Source of the DNA: Fomitopsis serialis
Lineage: Eukaryota; Basidiomycota; Agaricomycetes; Polyporales; Fomitopsidaceae
Assembly (NCBI RefSeq): GCF_022376445.1
Contig: NW_025955132.1
Location: 1 to 64,000 of the forward strand
Reading direction: 5' to 3'
Length of the DNA: 64,000 bases
Position 1 is the first letter of the stretch; every line of letters starts with the position of its first letter. The position numbers were made by a program, and so were the translations under genes. This document shows positions 33,576-46,627 of the stretch, one piece after another. The notes beneath the pieces are model-generated. The model saw only the letters and a program-made list of their open reading frames with translations, had not been told where the DNA came from and did not search any database.

Positions 33576-36500
33576 ATGACGCTCCTTGCTCTCGGCGCCT
33601 TTCTCTTTCTTGCACGCTTTGCCCTCTTGCAAGTGCATGGGTCACAAACATTCTGGCCTTTAGCGATACCGCTTGCTGTTCGCACGCCTTATTTGAACAC
33701 ATGGATGTACAAGGTGAAGACGGTGGACATTCTTCACAACCAAATGCCGTCTTTTTTGGATACGTCGGTACGATCCTCAGTTTCCGTGCATACTCATGCC
33801 AGTGGACTGATCTCGCGGTTTAGTATGATATTGGGTGGAACTGTTACATCCGAGTGGATGGAGAGACGTACATTGTGTTTGGCGACAACAATTTTCCGCC
33901 CAACTACACCGTGGCAGTTGGAAGTATCGTTCAGACGGAACTGACCCCCACTCGTACCATACAAGTCATTGAAGCCGGTCCCATGAACATTACCTTGACG
34001 TTTCTCAGTCCCATAAGTGTAGGTTTGTGACCCACAAGCAATCTTCACGATGCTGACATCACGACAAGCCGTCTGACCTCATACGCCAATCCCTTCCGTT
34101 CGCCTATGCGGCCGTGGGATTTGCATCCACCGATGGCCAACCACATGCCATACAGATGTACTGCGACCTAACTGGACGTGAGTGGTATCTACACGCATGC
34201 ACACGTCTCGTTACTTGTGGGCTGATATTATTCTTCTAGAATGGCTCGCCGATGACTCCAGGGAAGATCAAGAGATGTCGTGGAGGCCGCCAACGCAAAC
34301 CAGTACCATCATTTATCATCAATTTGAGCTCGTAAACCAGGTGCCTTTCCAAGAGCAAGCATTGACAGGACGAGCCATAGATGGTGCAATGTACTTTGCG
34401 ATGGGGCTGGTACATGAACTTGTTGTTTGTCATGCATGTCATGGACTATGTTGATTTCATTGGCAGGGACAGGGACGCAATATCACTTGGCAGACTTGCG
34501 AACAAAATGCCTGCCGCGGAGGGTTCGTAGATACCGGCCGCGTGAACCCGAATGACAACAACAGTACGTTTCGGGATATCGATGAGTAGGGGCGCTATAT
34601 TCTGCTGCGTGCATCAGGAGCTCATGCACATCACAGTGACTGGCCCGTCTTCCCAATCTCTGTCGACTTAGGAAGTGTTGCTTCTCTGGACTCACCCGTT
34701 GTCTGGACAGTTGGCTATGTACGCGATCCAAGCATCAGTTACACATTGTCAGGAAACACGGTATCCCTCCGCCCGTACTACACCACACAGTATCCTACCA
34801 CCGAAGACGCCGTGAGTAATGACACAGCTAGCTTTGTTGGCCCATGTCACTGAACTTCGCATATGTAGTTGGAGTTCTTCGTCTCCGATTTCAACGACTC
34901 GCTGACTCAGGCAAAGTTGTTCGATACGCAAGTCCGTGAAGCGGCTTCCAGCATCTCGGTGGACGGTAAACTGTACGACATGCTTTCGCTCGCCACTCGC
35001 CAGGTGTTCAGCTCTCTCGAAATAACGGCTCCCTATCAGTCGGACGGCACGACTAGGATCTTCATGAAAGACTTGGGCACCAGTCAGTGAGTCATCCTGG
35101 GCCCATGCAAGCGCTCCGTATCTCACGCAACAATCCACAGACGTGTTACTCCCGTGGAGAAACTGTATGCTGCACTGCCCATGTTCTTGTATTACAATGC
35201 CTCGCTAGTCAAGCTACTCCTGGCACCACTCCTTGAACAACAGAATACGTCGTTGGGCGCATATCCGTACGCATCGAAAGACCTCGGTGAGCTCTCATCA
35301 CACTTTGCCGACAACAGCGTGTTGATGGTCTTGTTAAGGCTCCTTGTTCCCGGATGTATCTGGTCCGAACCTTACATATGCAGAGGCAATCGAACGTGAA
35401 CATGCTTTGCCGCAGCGAAGATCCGCCTGCTGACCAGTGGTAATTGCAGAGTCCGGGAACATGCTCATCATTGCACTCGCTCACGCCAAATACTCAAACG
35501 ACACGTCGCTGCTCCATGGCTATGTGCGTGTTCGTCTTCGAGGATTGTGTGCTTAGCTTACCTTCACATGCACGCAGTATCCCTTGCTCAAGGATTGGGC
35601 AGAGTATTTGACGGCACATGGGCCATTTCCTCCTCAGGGCCAGTGCGTATCATGTTTTATGGTGCCCGAAAATAGCTCACCGATAAATCTGTAGATTATC
35701 TGTCGATGATGGAAGTGACGCCACAAACTCGACCAACCTGGCGGTGAAGGGTATCTTCGCCATCCAGGCCATGGCGGAGATCAGTCAATTAGTCGGGCAG
35801 AGTAATGATTCTCAGCAGTTCAGCGTGAGTGATTGACTGTACACTACAACCTGGCAAGAACTCGGAATCCTGACGAGTGTCAGCATGTTCACAGAGCACA
35901 GCGTCCAACTATATGAACACATGGCAATCGCTTGCCATATCATCAGGAGGCGCCTCTGCGTCCGTGAAGCCGAAGTTTGGCTCGGAAATCACAGGCATCT
36001 GGTCTTTACCGTATAACCTCTACCCGCAGATCCTGTTTGGATTCAACCTTCTGAACCAGACAGTACGTCGTTGTGCTGTTGACAGGAATGCACTGTGCTG
36101 ATTTCGCCACACAGTGGCTTGACAAGCTTACTGTCATGTATGGGCAGTGGATCCAACCTGAAACTGGTAAGGACCCCTTTCGTTACGTTCGTATCACTTG
36201 CTCACCGCTTTCCCAGCCGACTATACGCATGGGTTGCCGATGCAGAGCAATGCACAATCGCTTGGCAATGTAGGTGTGTCGATATCCTACTAGACTACTC
36301 TCAACCTCGACTGACATGGAATACACAGCCTGGAATGCTTTCATCGCGGCTACTTGCACCAACGACACGGTCCGTAGTCAGCTTCTTGACGCGGTCTGGA
36401 ACTATGCGTCATTCAATGGGACGTCGACCCCGTTCGGCGCGGTGTATAACGTCGAATCTGGTGCCTATCAGGATGGAATGGCGAGGTCAGTTGTGCTACT

Positions 36501-37186
36501 CTGTGCTAGTGAGCCGACGTCTAATTCGCGAGACAGCCCCGCATTAGGAGGCCTCTTCGCCCCGTTCCTGCGCAGGTGAGCCTGTAGTATATCGCACGTA
36601 TGGCCGTGCTACATCGGATGCGCAGCGATACCGTAACCGTCTCCCAGACTGCATCGCCCCCAGTAACTCCACAAGCTCTAGCGCTTCCGGCGGGAACAAA
36701 GTCGATGTTAGCACTGTAGCGGGCGGCGTCGTCGGTGGTGTTGTCGGTTTACTTGCACTCGCCGGACTCATACTATGGTTACTCCGACGTCATCGAAACC
36801 AGAAGAACGCCGCCCTCTTCGACACAGCTGGCACAACAACAGAGCCCGCGCCCTTCCAGGCTGCACCTGCTTTCGCGGCCCAAGCACCAGGTATCATACT
36901 CACGGAAAAGCAGCGCCGGGAACTCGAATCGCCAAGGGAAGAAATGCCTGTCCTGCCCTCAACTGGCTCGTCTTCTGCCATGCTGCTTGTCAATGAAGAG
37001 CCTCCGTCTGGGAGTACGACGGCCCCTTCGGCGGCGAACGGCGTGTCTGTGGGGTCGCGTGAGAACGATGTGCTGGGGCTGCGCTCGATGATCGAGGATC
37101 TGCGCACGATGATGCAGAACGTGCACATCGAGGCACCCGAACCTTCGGACTTGGGTGCGCCGCCCGAGTACTCGTCAAGAGTCTAA
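33576..37186 (+). CDS. Glutaminase A-like transmembrane protein, gtaA copy B
   Basis: ATG 33,576 gives a signal-like start (MTLLALGAFLFLARFALLQV). Then come CYIRVDGETYIVFGDNN, TPTRTIQVIEAGPMNITLTF, SDWPVFPISVDLGS, VGYVRDPSISYTLSGNT, RVTPVEKLYAALPMFLYYNA, NLAVKGIFAIQAMAEI, LPYNLYPQILFGFNLLNQT, YGQWIQPETG, WNAFIAATCTNDTV and DSPALGGLFAPFLR. A Ser-rich spacer, the helix VAGGVVGGVVGLLALAGLIL and a cytoplasmic tail ending APPEYSSRV follow. I could follow all exons with matching phases and saw no lesion. Extracellular glutaminase activity is inferred from family; membrane anchoring is seen as the single C-terminal helix. Several Asn-X-Ser/Thr sites fit a secreted domain. Faces Tcp11 convergently. 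Confidence 0.88.
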
Positions 37187-37469
37187 GTAAGTAGTGGTAT
37201 ACATATGCTCTAGTGCATCACACTCACTTCTTCGCAGCGTGGGCATCAATTTGCTCATGAGCGTACGAGCAACCACAATACACAGTTGATATGTTATGTG
37301 TTCGCCGCGATCCGTGGCCATGCCGTGACATACATAGACTTGACCGAGCAGACCGACGCTACATCTACCACGGCACTTAGGTTTCATACATTAGGTCACC
37401 TTGCGCCGAATCTAATGACGTGGAAACAACTTGGGTCCTTGAACAAGAGGCTCTAGGGGGGCTCTGCAC
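37187..37469. other. Shared 3' flank of gtaA
   Basis: Resembles the reverse complement of 42,820-43,041 (downstream of gtaA-C) and 61,950-62,191 (downstream of gtaA-E), so the duplicated unit includes about 230 bp past the stop codon. Confidence 0.6.
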
Positions 37470-39560
37470 TCATGCAGAAGATGCTATAGCGCCTGTCTTG
37501 ATCAAGTCTGACCACACTCGCTCGGTCCACTCAACGCACGATCTCAGCTTCGACAGACCCTCGCCCACCGCCTTCACCAACACCTCATCTTCGAACCCCT
37601 TCACCATAAGCTGCTCCGAACGAGCCGCCGCGCGTGCGTCTTCGGCTGCATCGTGGTCCAACGCCAATCCGAGTGTCGGACGCTTCCCTGGCTGCCCCCT
37701 GCCCGTCTGCAGTCGCTCCGGTAACTGCATCGTACTCGAACGAGGCGACAAGGTCTCTGCCGGGTGCGCTAGTCGCTCCGCGATCGCCGCGAGCAAACGT
37801 TTCTGCAACAGCGCAAAGACCGGATCGTGCGGCTGCAGCGTGCGGTCTACCGCGGCGCGCAACCTCGCTTCTTCGTCGGGGTCCAGGGCGTCTCCGCTCC
37901 CTGTGAACCTGCGGCGGACGCGGATGACTTCGTCCGCAAGGTTCACGAGCTTGGTTTCGCCCGAGCCTGGCTGCTCGTCGATCTCGGTTCGGAGGAGGGT
38001 CCAGAGGCGCGCCATGAAGCTCTCCTGATCGCTTTCATCCGTGCTGGGTCGGTGCAGCTGCTGCGTTGGAAGCCGGACGAGTGAGCGGAGGGTAGCGGCG
38101 ATGACCAGCGCCTGCAGATAATTCTGTATGTACAGCAGGGTCGGGTAGACGAAGAAGAGCGGGGGTGGAAGGGTGTTCGTCGGATTCGTCGGTGTGTCCG
38201 TCCGACTCTCGTCATCCGCATCGCCTGGCATGGGTCTTGTCGGAAGCGGACAGGACACAGGGATGGCAAGCGCCAGAGCTTGTCCTAGGCGGTGTACCCA
38301 TACTCGTTCCGGAAGTCCATCCGCTGGGACGTTGTCGTGTGTTTGCCGCTCCTCCAGCCAATGTCTCCAGCGCTCCTGTATCCGTTCCGGACGCCACAGC
38401 GAGAAGACCACCTCTCTCTCCTGCTTGGCCGCCTGAACCATCAGCACCGCGCGCAGCTGCTTCTCGCTCATCGAACCCACGACAAACTGCGAGAGGTCTT
38501 CCTTCATGAGCTCCGCGAGTTCCAGGATTGACCGCACGGTGTCTGCTACCAACTTCGCCATGTCTGGTATCGAGGCCAGAGACGGTAGGTCGTCTACGTT
38601 CCGTATGAGCGCGTCTATGTGTGCGTCTCTGATGGGCGCACAGCGGGAGCGGAGGCAAACGAGCAGTTCCCGGAAGTGCGTGAGAGCAGACCGGAGGGGG
38701 AAAGAGGTAGGCGAGAGCGGGCATGTCAGGATGAGGCGTATCGGATGGTTCGCGGGCATAAGGGGCTTGATGGCTTCGTGTATATCTTCGTACAATCGCC
38801 TGAGCCGCGGGATCTGCACGGCGGCGGAGGGATTGGATAGTGTCTCAGACACCTAACACAAACCCGGATGTTAGATCTGGGGCTTATGCCCACACCTCGT
38901 AGCGTACCTCGTCCCAGAACGCCTTGTGAACTACGTCTTGGATGCGGTCTTTGAGGTGAGGTAGCTCTCCGTCCGCTCCGCCATGGCCCATTGCTCCTGG
39001 CTTGGACATCACGGAGAGAAGCGACTTGCCGGGTGGAAGAACGCGATCCTGATCGGTGACCAGGAGGTGTAGGAAATAGCTATAATTTAGAACCTCCACT
39101 AGGCCGGTGGGCAGTATCGTCGTTACCCCGGCGGTCGGCGGGAATAACGGTGCCGATATCGGCGGAGGCGTTACAACAGAGTATCGTTGCGCACTTTGCT
39201 GAGCATTCGGCGATGATGCAAGGTTCTGTGGTGGCCCTTAGATATGTGCCATGAGATGAGCAATCAGACGACTCTGTTACTCCAGAAAAGTGATGACTTA
39301 CATGTCCCACTCAGGCTAGTTCTCAATTGCTCGAGCAATTCTTCATCTTCTTGACTGGGCGCCCATACACCCGTCCGGGCCAGCGTGTTGACATCAGCCT
39401 CGATAGCATGCCAAGCAGTGGACCGCGCGTGTAGGTCATTGAGATCGACCTTCGAGAGAAGTGCGATCGCATCCTTCACGGTATCGTTCGCTGGATGCTC
39501 CCTGCCTAGTGCCTGCAAGCGAGATACCAGGTTCTGCAACTGTTCGCTTAGTGAAGACAT
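37470..39560 (-). CDS. Tcp11-domain protein with a possible N-terminal extension
   Basis: The main exon (up to about 38,850) encodes a Tcp11-type helical protein: PRLRRLYEDIHEAIKPLMPA, MKEDLSQFVVGSMSEKQLRA and QNYLQALVIAATLRSLVRLP. An intron (GTACGC...TGTTAG, near 38,908 to 38,856) joins LKDRIQDVVHKAFWDE in frame to VSETLSN. A further intron (GTAAGTC...ATCTAAG, near 39,300 to 39,245) would join an upstream frame starting MSSLSEQLQNLVSRLQ at 39,560 without a break, giving a protein of about 670 residues. Known: Tcp11-like proteins are poorly understood; a link to cAMP signalling is reported in mammals. The upstream exon could instead be a separate small gene; the shared open frame is the reason I join them. 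Confidence 0.7.
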
Positions 39561-40541
39561 AACACAATTGTTACCTTTCGCAACTGAACGAACAACAGCC
39601 CAGAAGATGCCGACAAACAGGAAAGAGTTGGAAGTGTCTGAGTGAGACGCAGTACGACGGCAAACGTGTGAGGGGTTTGACGCAGAGCCGACTCGGAGGG
39701 TTCTGGGGGTGCCAGTGGCGCGACTTACATTCGTTTCTTATCTCAATACAGAGTTCATTAGTTAGCACTGTTATCGTCATTACATCATACTGTTATTGCC
39801 GTCTTACAGGACTTGTATAGGACTGTAACGGAGCGATGTATGGCGAGCAATACGATTCGACTCGAATTCGCCCGTAGCGACCGTCCGCCTCTATATACAT
39901 GATTCCATCCTCGCCTGCTGGGTCCCCTCAGCTTGCTAATTTACACTCCACGACGGCGGAAGAAACCACGCATTGCCATCCCTCACCAAGTCTGAGTCCA
40001 AGCGTAAGGTTGCACCTACAAGGAGTCCTCGTCCAGCAATCTCGCTCACTCGCTCTTATCCGTCTGAGTACCTGATGATGTTCAAGTTGATCGATTCTAT
40101 GATCATCGGCGCAGGCACAGGTTTAGCACAGGTGCGCGCCGATGTTACGTTGTGTTTGTTGTGTAATATCGGGATCCTTGCTGGTGTAAGTAGTACGAAA
40201 GCAAAAAAGCGTTGACGGAGGTTCAATGTTGTCCTTTGATGGTCTCGAGGACTGGAGGGTCTTGGTAGAGACTAAGTAGGCAAACCACTGGACGACGAGG
40301 ACATCTCAATCAGGAAAGCACCTGCATCGGGACTCAAGATCTGAACGCGATTCCGATCAACTCGGAGAGCAGTCGAACTTTATCTGAGAATTAAATCCCA
40401 CCTGTGGCGAAAGACATTTGAGTCCACGTCCAAATGCGAGTTTGTGTTTAGTCTAAGCAGGTAATGTACTGTAATGCATATATAAGTACAGCATGAATCC
40501 ACAGTCCACAGTCCACAGGGAGCGTCAAGCACAAGTCATGG
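39561..40541. other. Intergenic, no gene supported
   Basis: Only short frames; one + frame at 39,973-40,215 has no support beyond being open. A duplicated GTCCACA occurs near 40,500. Confidence 0.4.
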
Positions 40542-42432
40542 TCACTCGCGCAGCTTCCCTTGCTCCCATCCGCCAAACTCATCATCCGCATAAGGCGGCG
40601 GATTGTCCGTCCTCGCCAGCGTCGCATCCGACGACGTCGAGTCGCGCCCGCCTTCCTCGTCCTCCTCGCCAAGGATCCCCGCCTCCTCACCCTCGCCCCT
40701 CGACCGCGCACTGGCGCTGCGATGGCGCGTCGGGCGCGGACTGTGCGGCCGCGCACCGTCCTCGTCGTCGCTCATGTCGCCAATCTGCCACACTTCCTCG
40801 GGCTCGGGCTCGTCGCCAGCCCGGAGTGCGTCTTGCTCGCTGTCGTCGTCGTCGCTTTTCCGGCCGTTGCCCCGTCGCGGTGTCCGCGATGACATGGCGA
40901 CGGCGCCAGGAGGGCCGGCGGTCGTGGGCTTCTTCTCGGGCTTCTTGTAGGTCAAGAGGACGACACCGGAGATGAGGATTATCATGGACACAAATATCAG
41001 GAATAGTGTCCATGGCTGATATGCGTCGACCTCGTCGTTGAAGATCTGGAGAAGCGTGAGAAGAACTCGGGATCACGAGGAAAACGCGAGGCATACCAAG
41101 GAGTTGAGGAAGCCTGCAGCGGTGTACACACCATAGAATACGGGCACAACAAGGGTAGAGTCGTACACCTTCAGCCCACGGTTCAAGCAGATGATTTGTG
41201 ACACGGCTGTGATGGCCAGAAATATGAACGTGAAGATGGTCGACGCGCGGCCAATCTGATTCCCGGCATTCTGATGCGACACACTGCCTGAGATCACCTT
41301 CACCCTGTGTACGACTCAACGTTAGGTCAACCTCAGAGAGCGACACGCGCAGACGTACGCAGCCTTCGCAAACACCAAACATCCACCAGCCAGTCCACCA
41401 CCGCAACATGCCCACCCGATCCCAATTGTCCATGCGATCCGCTTGTCATCCTGAGGCGCAGTCCACAACTCCAGCTTCTCCCGAACCCACATCATCGCAG
41501 TCTCCATGCCCGCCACCAATTTCTTGAAGAAGCCCACCGGTGCTGGTCCTCCGCTCCGTCGCGAGCTCATGCCCGCAAAGGGCTCCGCATTGATGTCCCC
41601 CCGCGCTGCGAGAACCTGTTCGAGCTGAGCGACGAACGCGTAGAGGATGATGAGGGCAAAGGACATGAAGAAGAAGAACGACAGCCAGTTGCCGCGCGTC
41701 CATAGGTACGCGAGGTGCTCCGCGCTGGTTTCTTCCCCGAGGCCGCTGTTGATGGATCCGAACGCCACAATTCCAATGACGCCTAATATGACGATTATTG
41801 TACCCTGAACCTGTCAGTCCAGAATCATGAAGGCCTCGCGAAGAACGGCTTACATAGATATCGTAATTCGTGACTGGGGAATCCACGAGGAACTTTGCAA
41901 ACAGAAAGTTGAAGATTAATGATGTTGAGCCAAGAGGTGCGACATATTCTGGAGGTGGGGGTTGGAGTCAATGCACCGTAAAGCATTGGCAAGGGACAGG
42001 CACGTACCTGCTCTCATGTATTCGAGGGCAAGCGTACTCCCGATCACTTGGGACAGACTGCCGAATGTTCAGTATAGAACGCGCCGAGCTTAAAGGCAAC
42101 GTACATGTACAGCACCATTCCTAGCAGCCATAATGGTCGTAACCAATCTCTCCGTCGCTGTGCCTTCGGAATCGCACTTGTGCGGACCTACGCGTCTCGT
42201 CATCACTTGCGCCTCGCAATGTAGAATCGCTCGAGAAACTCACATGGTCCAGCTTCGTAAGGTTGAGCCCAGCAGCATTCAGAATCGAGGCCAATAGAAT
42301 GATAGCAAGTCCGATGATGAAGGCTACAACCGGACTGGCATGCTGAACCTGGGGTGCGTCCGAGTCTGGGATATCTGAGGTCGCGTTAGAATCAAGCAAG
42401 CTAGTGACGTTCAAGGATAGGGACGTGTTCAT
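40542..42432 (-). CDS. NIPA/DUF803-type magnesium transporter
   Basis: About seven exons from ATG 42,432 (MNTSLSLNVTSLL) to a stop at 40,542. Transmembrane segments in order include AFIIGLAIILLASILNAAGL followed by NLTKLDHV, LRPLWLLGMVLY, SQVIGSTLALEYMRA, PLGSTSLIFNFLFAKFLV, IIVILGVIGIVAFGSIN, WLSFFFFMSFALIILYAFVA, WTIGIGWACCGGGLAGGCLV, STIFTFIFLAITAVSQIICL and TLFLIFVSMIILISGVVLLT. This is the nine-helix NIPA pattern; the LNAAGLNLTKLDH and GSTLALEYM motifs are diagnostic. The cytoplasmic tail is acidic and Ser/Pro-rich, ending KLRE. Expected role: Mg2+ movement across plasma or endosomal membrane, by homology. An in-frame ATG at 42,585 would add 51 residues, but the later start fits an extracellular Asn-glycosylated N-terminus. 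Confidence 0.88.
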
Positions 42433-43041
42433 CTGAGCTACGGTGAGCGCGAAAATGACAGAACAGAACAGAGATGAAGAACCCGAGCGCGGTCCCCACG
42501 GCCCCTCTGCGGCTGGAGTCTGAGAGAGCTGTGTCGTTGTCAATTTCAGAACAGACCACTGCGCGACCGTGGGTGACGTCGCCAATCAATTATCGGCAGC
42601 AATACTTGCACATCAAATATTTTGCGTCAGATAACATCCAGGAAAGGGTTATTCTGCGTGTTATAATCCCCCGGAGTCGGCGTCACACTAGACCTGGCAG
42701 CAACGTTGACGGCAGCGATACATGGGACCAGAAGTGTGAGGTCGCAGAAGACAATGATGCGAACATACCTGCCTGTCAATGAGTGGAATGTTGACGCGAT
42801 TTTCAGCCCTGGCAATCATAGGCCATAACAACAGTAGTGCTCACGAGTCGGTCTGCTCGGTCAAGCTTCAAGCTTCAAGTCTATACCACGGCATGGCCAC
42901 GGATCGCGGCGAATACATAAATATCAACTGCGTATTGTGGTTGTTCGTAGGCGCAATCCCAGTGAGCATATTGATGCCCACACTGCTAAGAAGTGACAGC
43001 ACGATGCACTAGAGCATATGCATACCACTACTTTAGACCCA
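42433..43041. other. Intergenic; NIPA 5' flank and gtaA-C 3' flank
   Basis: The left part is the upstream region of the transporter gene. From about 42,820 it matches the 3' flanks of gtaA B and E. No gene. Confidence 0.5.
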
Positions 43042-46000
43042 TCACGAATACTCGGGCGGCGCACCCAAGTCCAAAGATTCTGCCGGTTCCTCGATGTGCA
43101 CGTTCAGCATGATCCTGCGCAGATCCTCGAGCACCGAGCGCAGCCCCAGCAAATCGTTCTCGCGCGACCCCACAGACACGCCATCCGTCGTCGAAGGGAC
43201 CGTCGTGCTCCCACTGGACGGAGGCTCGTCAACTGGCATGATGGCTAAAGACAAGCCGGATGATGGCAGGACACTGGCAGGCCTTTGTTCCCTTGGCGAT
43301 TCGAGTTCCCGGCGCTGCTTTTCAGTCAGTATGACACCTGGTGCGTAGGCCGCGAGAGCAGGCGCAGCCTCGAAGGGTGTGGGCTCTGTCCCTGTACCAG
43401 TTGTGTCGAGGAGGGCGGCGTTCTGCTGGTTTCGACGACGAAGGAGTAGCCATAGTACGGCGAGCGTCAGTAAACCGACAACACCACCGACGACGCCGCC
43501 CGCTATGGCGCCAACATCGACCGAGCCACCGCCGGAAGCGCTAGGGCTTGTGGTGGAATTACTGGGGGGCGATGGAGCCGGGAAGACGGTGACGGTTCCG
43601 CTGCGCATCCGATGTAGCACGTCCATACGTGCAATATACTATAAGCTCACCTGCGCAGGAACGGGGCGAAGAGGCCTCCTAATGCGGGGCTGTCTCGCGG
43701 ATCGGACGTCAGCTCTCTACATAGCACAAAATGAGCACGACCAACCTGGTCGTTCCACCCTGGTAGGCACCAGATTCGACATTGTACACCGCGCCGAACG
43801 GTGACGATGTCCCATTGAATGACGCATAATTCCAGATCGCATCAAGGATCTGACCACGGACTGTGTCGTTGGTGCAGGTAGCCGCGATGAAAGCATTCCA
43901 GGCTGTGCAATTGCATGTCAGCCAGAGGTATGAGTACTCTGATAGGATATCGACACACCTACGTTGCCAAGCGATTGTGCATTGCTCTGCATCGGCAACC
44001 CATGCGTATAGTTGGCTGGGAAAGCGTTGAGTCCTCGATATGAACGCGACGGAAGGGGATCCTTACCGGTTGCAGGTTGGATCCACTGCCCATACATGAC
44101 AGTAAGCTTGTCAAGCCACTGTGTGGCGAAATCAGGACAATGCATTCCTGTCAACAACATGAACGACGTACTGTCTGGTTCAAGAGATTGAATCCGAACA
44201 GAGTCTGCGGGTAGAGATTATACGGTAAAGACCAGACGCCTGTAACTGCCGAGTCCAACGTCGGATTCACGGACGCAGAGGCGCCTCCTGACGATATGGC
44301 AAGCGATTCCCATGTGTTCATATAGTTGGACGCTGTGCTCTGTAAACATGCCGAAACTCGTCAGGATTCCAAGATCTTGTCAAGTCGTAGTAGTACATAG
44401 TAGATCGCTCACGCTGAACTGCTGAGAATCATCACTTTCCCCGACTAGTTGACTGATCTCCGCCATGGCCTGAATGGCAAAGATGCCCTTCACCGCAAGA
44501 TTGGTCGAGTTTGTGGCGTCACTTCCGTCGTCGACGGATGATCTGAGAGTCCTCGGTGAGTTATTCTCACACTCCATGAAGATGATACATACTGATCCTC
44601 AGGAAATTGTCCATGTTGCGTCAGATACTCAGCCCAATTCTTGAGCAAGGGATACTACATGCATGTGAAGGTAAGCCAAGCACACAACTCTCAAAGACGA
44701 ACACACACATAGTCATGAAGCAGCGACGTATCGTTCGAGTATTTGGCGTAAGCGAGTGCAATGATGAGCATGTTCCCCGACTCTACAATCACCATTGGTC
44801 AGCAGGCGTATCGTTGCGACGGTGAAGCGTGCTCACGTTCGATTGCCTCTGTAGATGTTAGGTTCGGACCAGATACATTCGGGAACAAGGAGCCTTCATA
44901 AGACCATCAACATGCTGTTGTCGAAAAAGTGATGAGCGTTTACCGAGGTCTTTCGATGCGTACGGAAATGCGCCCAACGAGGTATTCTGTTGTTCAAGTA
45001 GCGGTACCAGGAGTAGCTTGACTAGTGTTGCGTTGTAATACAAAAACATAGGTAGTGCAGCGTACAATTTCTCCACGGGAGTGACGCGTCTGTGGATCTT
45101 CATGTAAGATGCGAAGCAGTTATATGGGCTGAGCACGACTCACTGACTATTGCCCATGTCTCTCATGAAGATCCTAGTGGTCGCGTCGGACTCATGGGGA
45201 GCCGTTATTTCGAGGGAACCAAACACCTGGCGAGTGGCGAGCGAAAGCATATCGAACAGTTTACCGTCAGCCGAGATGTTAGAAGCCGCTTTCCGAACTT
45301 GCGCATCGAGGAATATTGCCCGAGTAAGCGAGTTGTTGAAATCGGAGACGAGGAACTCCAACTACACATGCGAAGTTCAGTGACATGAGCCAGCAAAGCT
45401 GTATCGTTACTCACGGCCTCTTCGGTGGTAGGATACTGTGTTGTGTAGTACGGGCGGAGGGATTCCGTGTTTCCTGACAATGTGTAACTGATGCTTGGAT
45501 CGCGCACATATCCAACCGCCCAGACAACGGGTGAATCCACAAAAGCGACACTTCCCAAGTCAACCGATATGGGAAAGACGGGCCAGTCACTGTGGTATGC
45601 ATGAGCTCAAACGCACGCAGCAGAATGTAGCACCCCTACACATCTATGTCCCGAAAGGTATTGTTGTTGTTGTTCGCATTTAGGTGACCAGTATCCAAGA
45701 ACTCTTCGCGGCAGACGATGTCGTCGCAAGTCTGCCAAGTGACATTGCGTCCTTGTTGTCCCTGCCACTGAAGTTAGCATTGTCCGTGAACCAGAGTGAG
45801 TTCTTGTACCAGCTCCATCGCAGAGTACGCTGCACCATCTATGGCGTGCCCTACTTGTTCCTGGAACGGTGTCGATTTCGTGAGCTGAAACTCATGATAG
45901 ATAATGTTCCCAATTTGCGTCGGCACACTCCACTGCATCTGCTGGGGTTGGTTGCCGCCGTTCAGCCATCCTAGAAGAATATCAGCTCACAAGTAGCTAG

Positions 46001-46627
46001 ATGCGTACACGCGTGCTAGGTAACATGCCCACCTCCATCCATGTCGGAATACAGCTGTATGTCGTGCGGTTGGCCATCGGTGGATGCGAAATCCACGGCC
46101 ACATAGGCGAACGGAAGAGATTGGCGTACGAGATCAGACGGCTTGTCGTGATGTCAGCAACGTGAAGATTGCTTGTGCTTCACAAACCTACATCTATGGG
46201 ACTCAGAAACGTTAAGGTAATGTTCATAGGGCCAGCTTCGATGACTTGTATGGTACGAGTCGGAGTCAGTTCCGTCTGGACCAAGCTTCCAGCTGTCACG
46301 GAGTAGTTGCTCGGGAGATTGTTGTTGCCAAACAGAGTGTACGTCTTTCCGTCCACCCGGATGTAACAGATCCATCCATGAGTCTATGGAGCCGCAAGAT
46401 GAGCCCCTAGGATGAGCAAGCATGAAGGATCGCACCGCTCCGGTCCAGAAAGCTGGCCAGTCGTTTGTAGTGGTCCCCGACGTTTTCGTTGTGAACATCC
46501 ATGAGTTCAAGCAAGGCGTGCGAACAGCAAATGGTATCGCTGATGGCCAGAATGTCTGTGCGCCATGCACTTGCAAGATGGTAAAGCGTAGGAGGCACAG
46601 AAAAGAGGCCACGACAAGGAGCGTCAT
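43042..46627 (-). CDS. Glutaminase A-like transmembrane protein, gtaA copy C
   Basis: ATG 46,627 (MTLLVVASFLCLLRFTILQV); the domain order is as in copy B, with CYIRVDGKTYTLFGNNN, IEAGPMNITLTFLSPI, QQGRNVTWQTCDDIVCREEF, RVTPVEKLYAALPMFLYYNA, LGKLTV-type core pieces and a tail ending APPEYS. The membrane helix is VGAIAGGVVGGVVGLLTLAV. Odd: the donor used in copy B after NANNNN is changed from GT to AT near 45,660. A GTAGGG donor 20 bp further on, with the CACAG acceptor next to GACTGG, keeps the frame (TFRDIDV joined to DWPVFPIS). Otherwise I saw no lesion. Two exons differ from B by short in-frame changes (VGHAIDGAAYSAMEL). Confidence 0.85.

Noticed and set aside
40493..40975. Plus-strand frames opposite the NIPA tail
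   Set aside because: Shadows of the acidic, Ser-rich C-terminal exon of the transporter.
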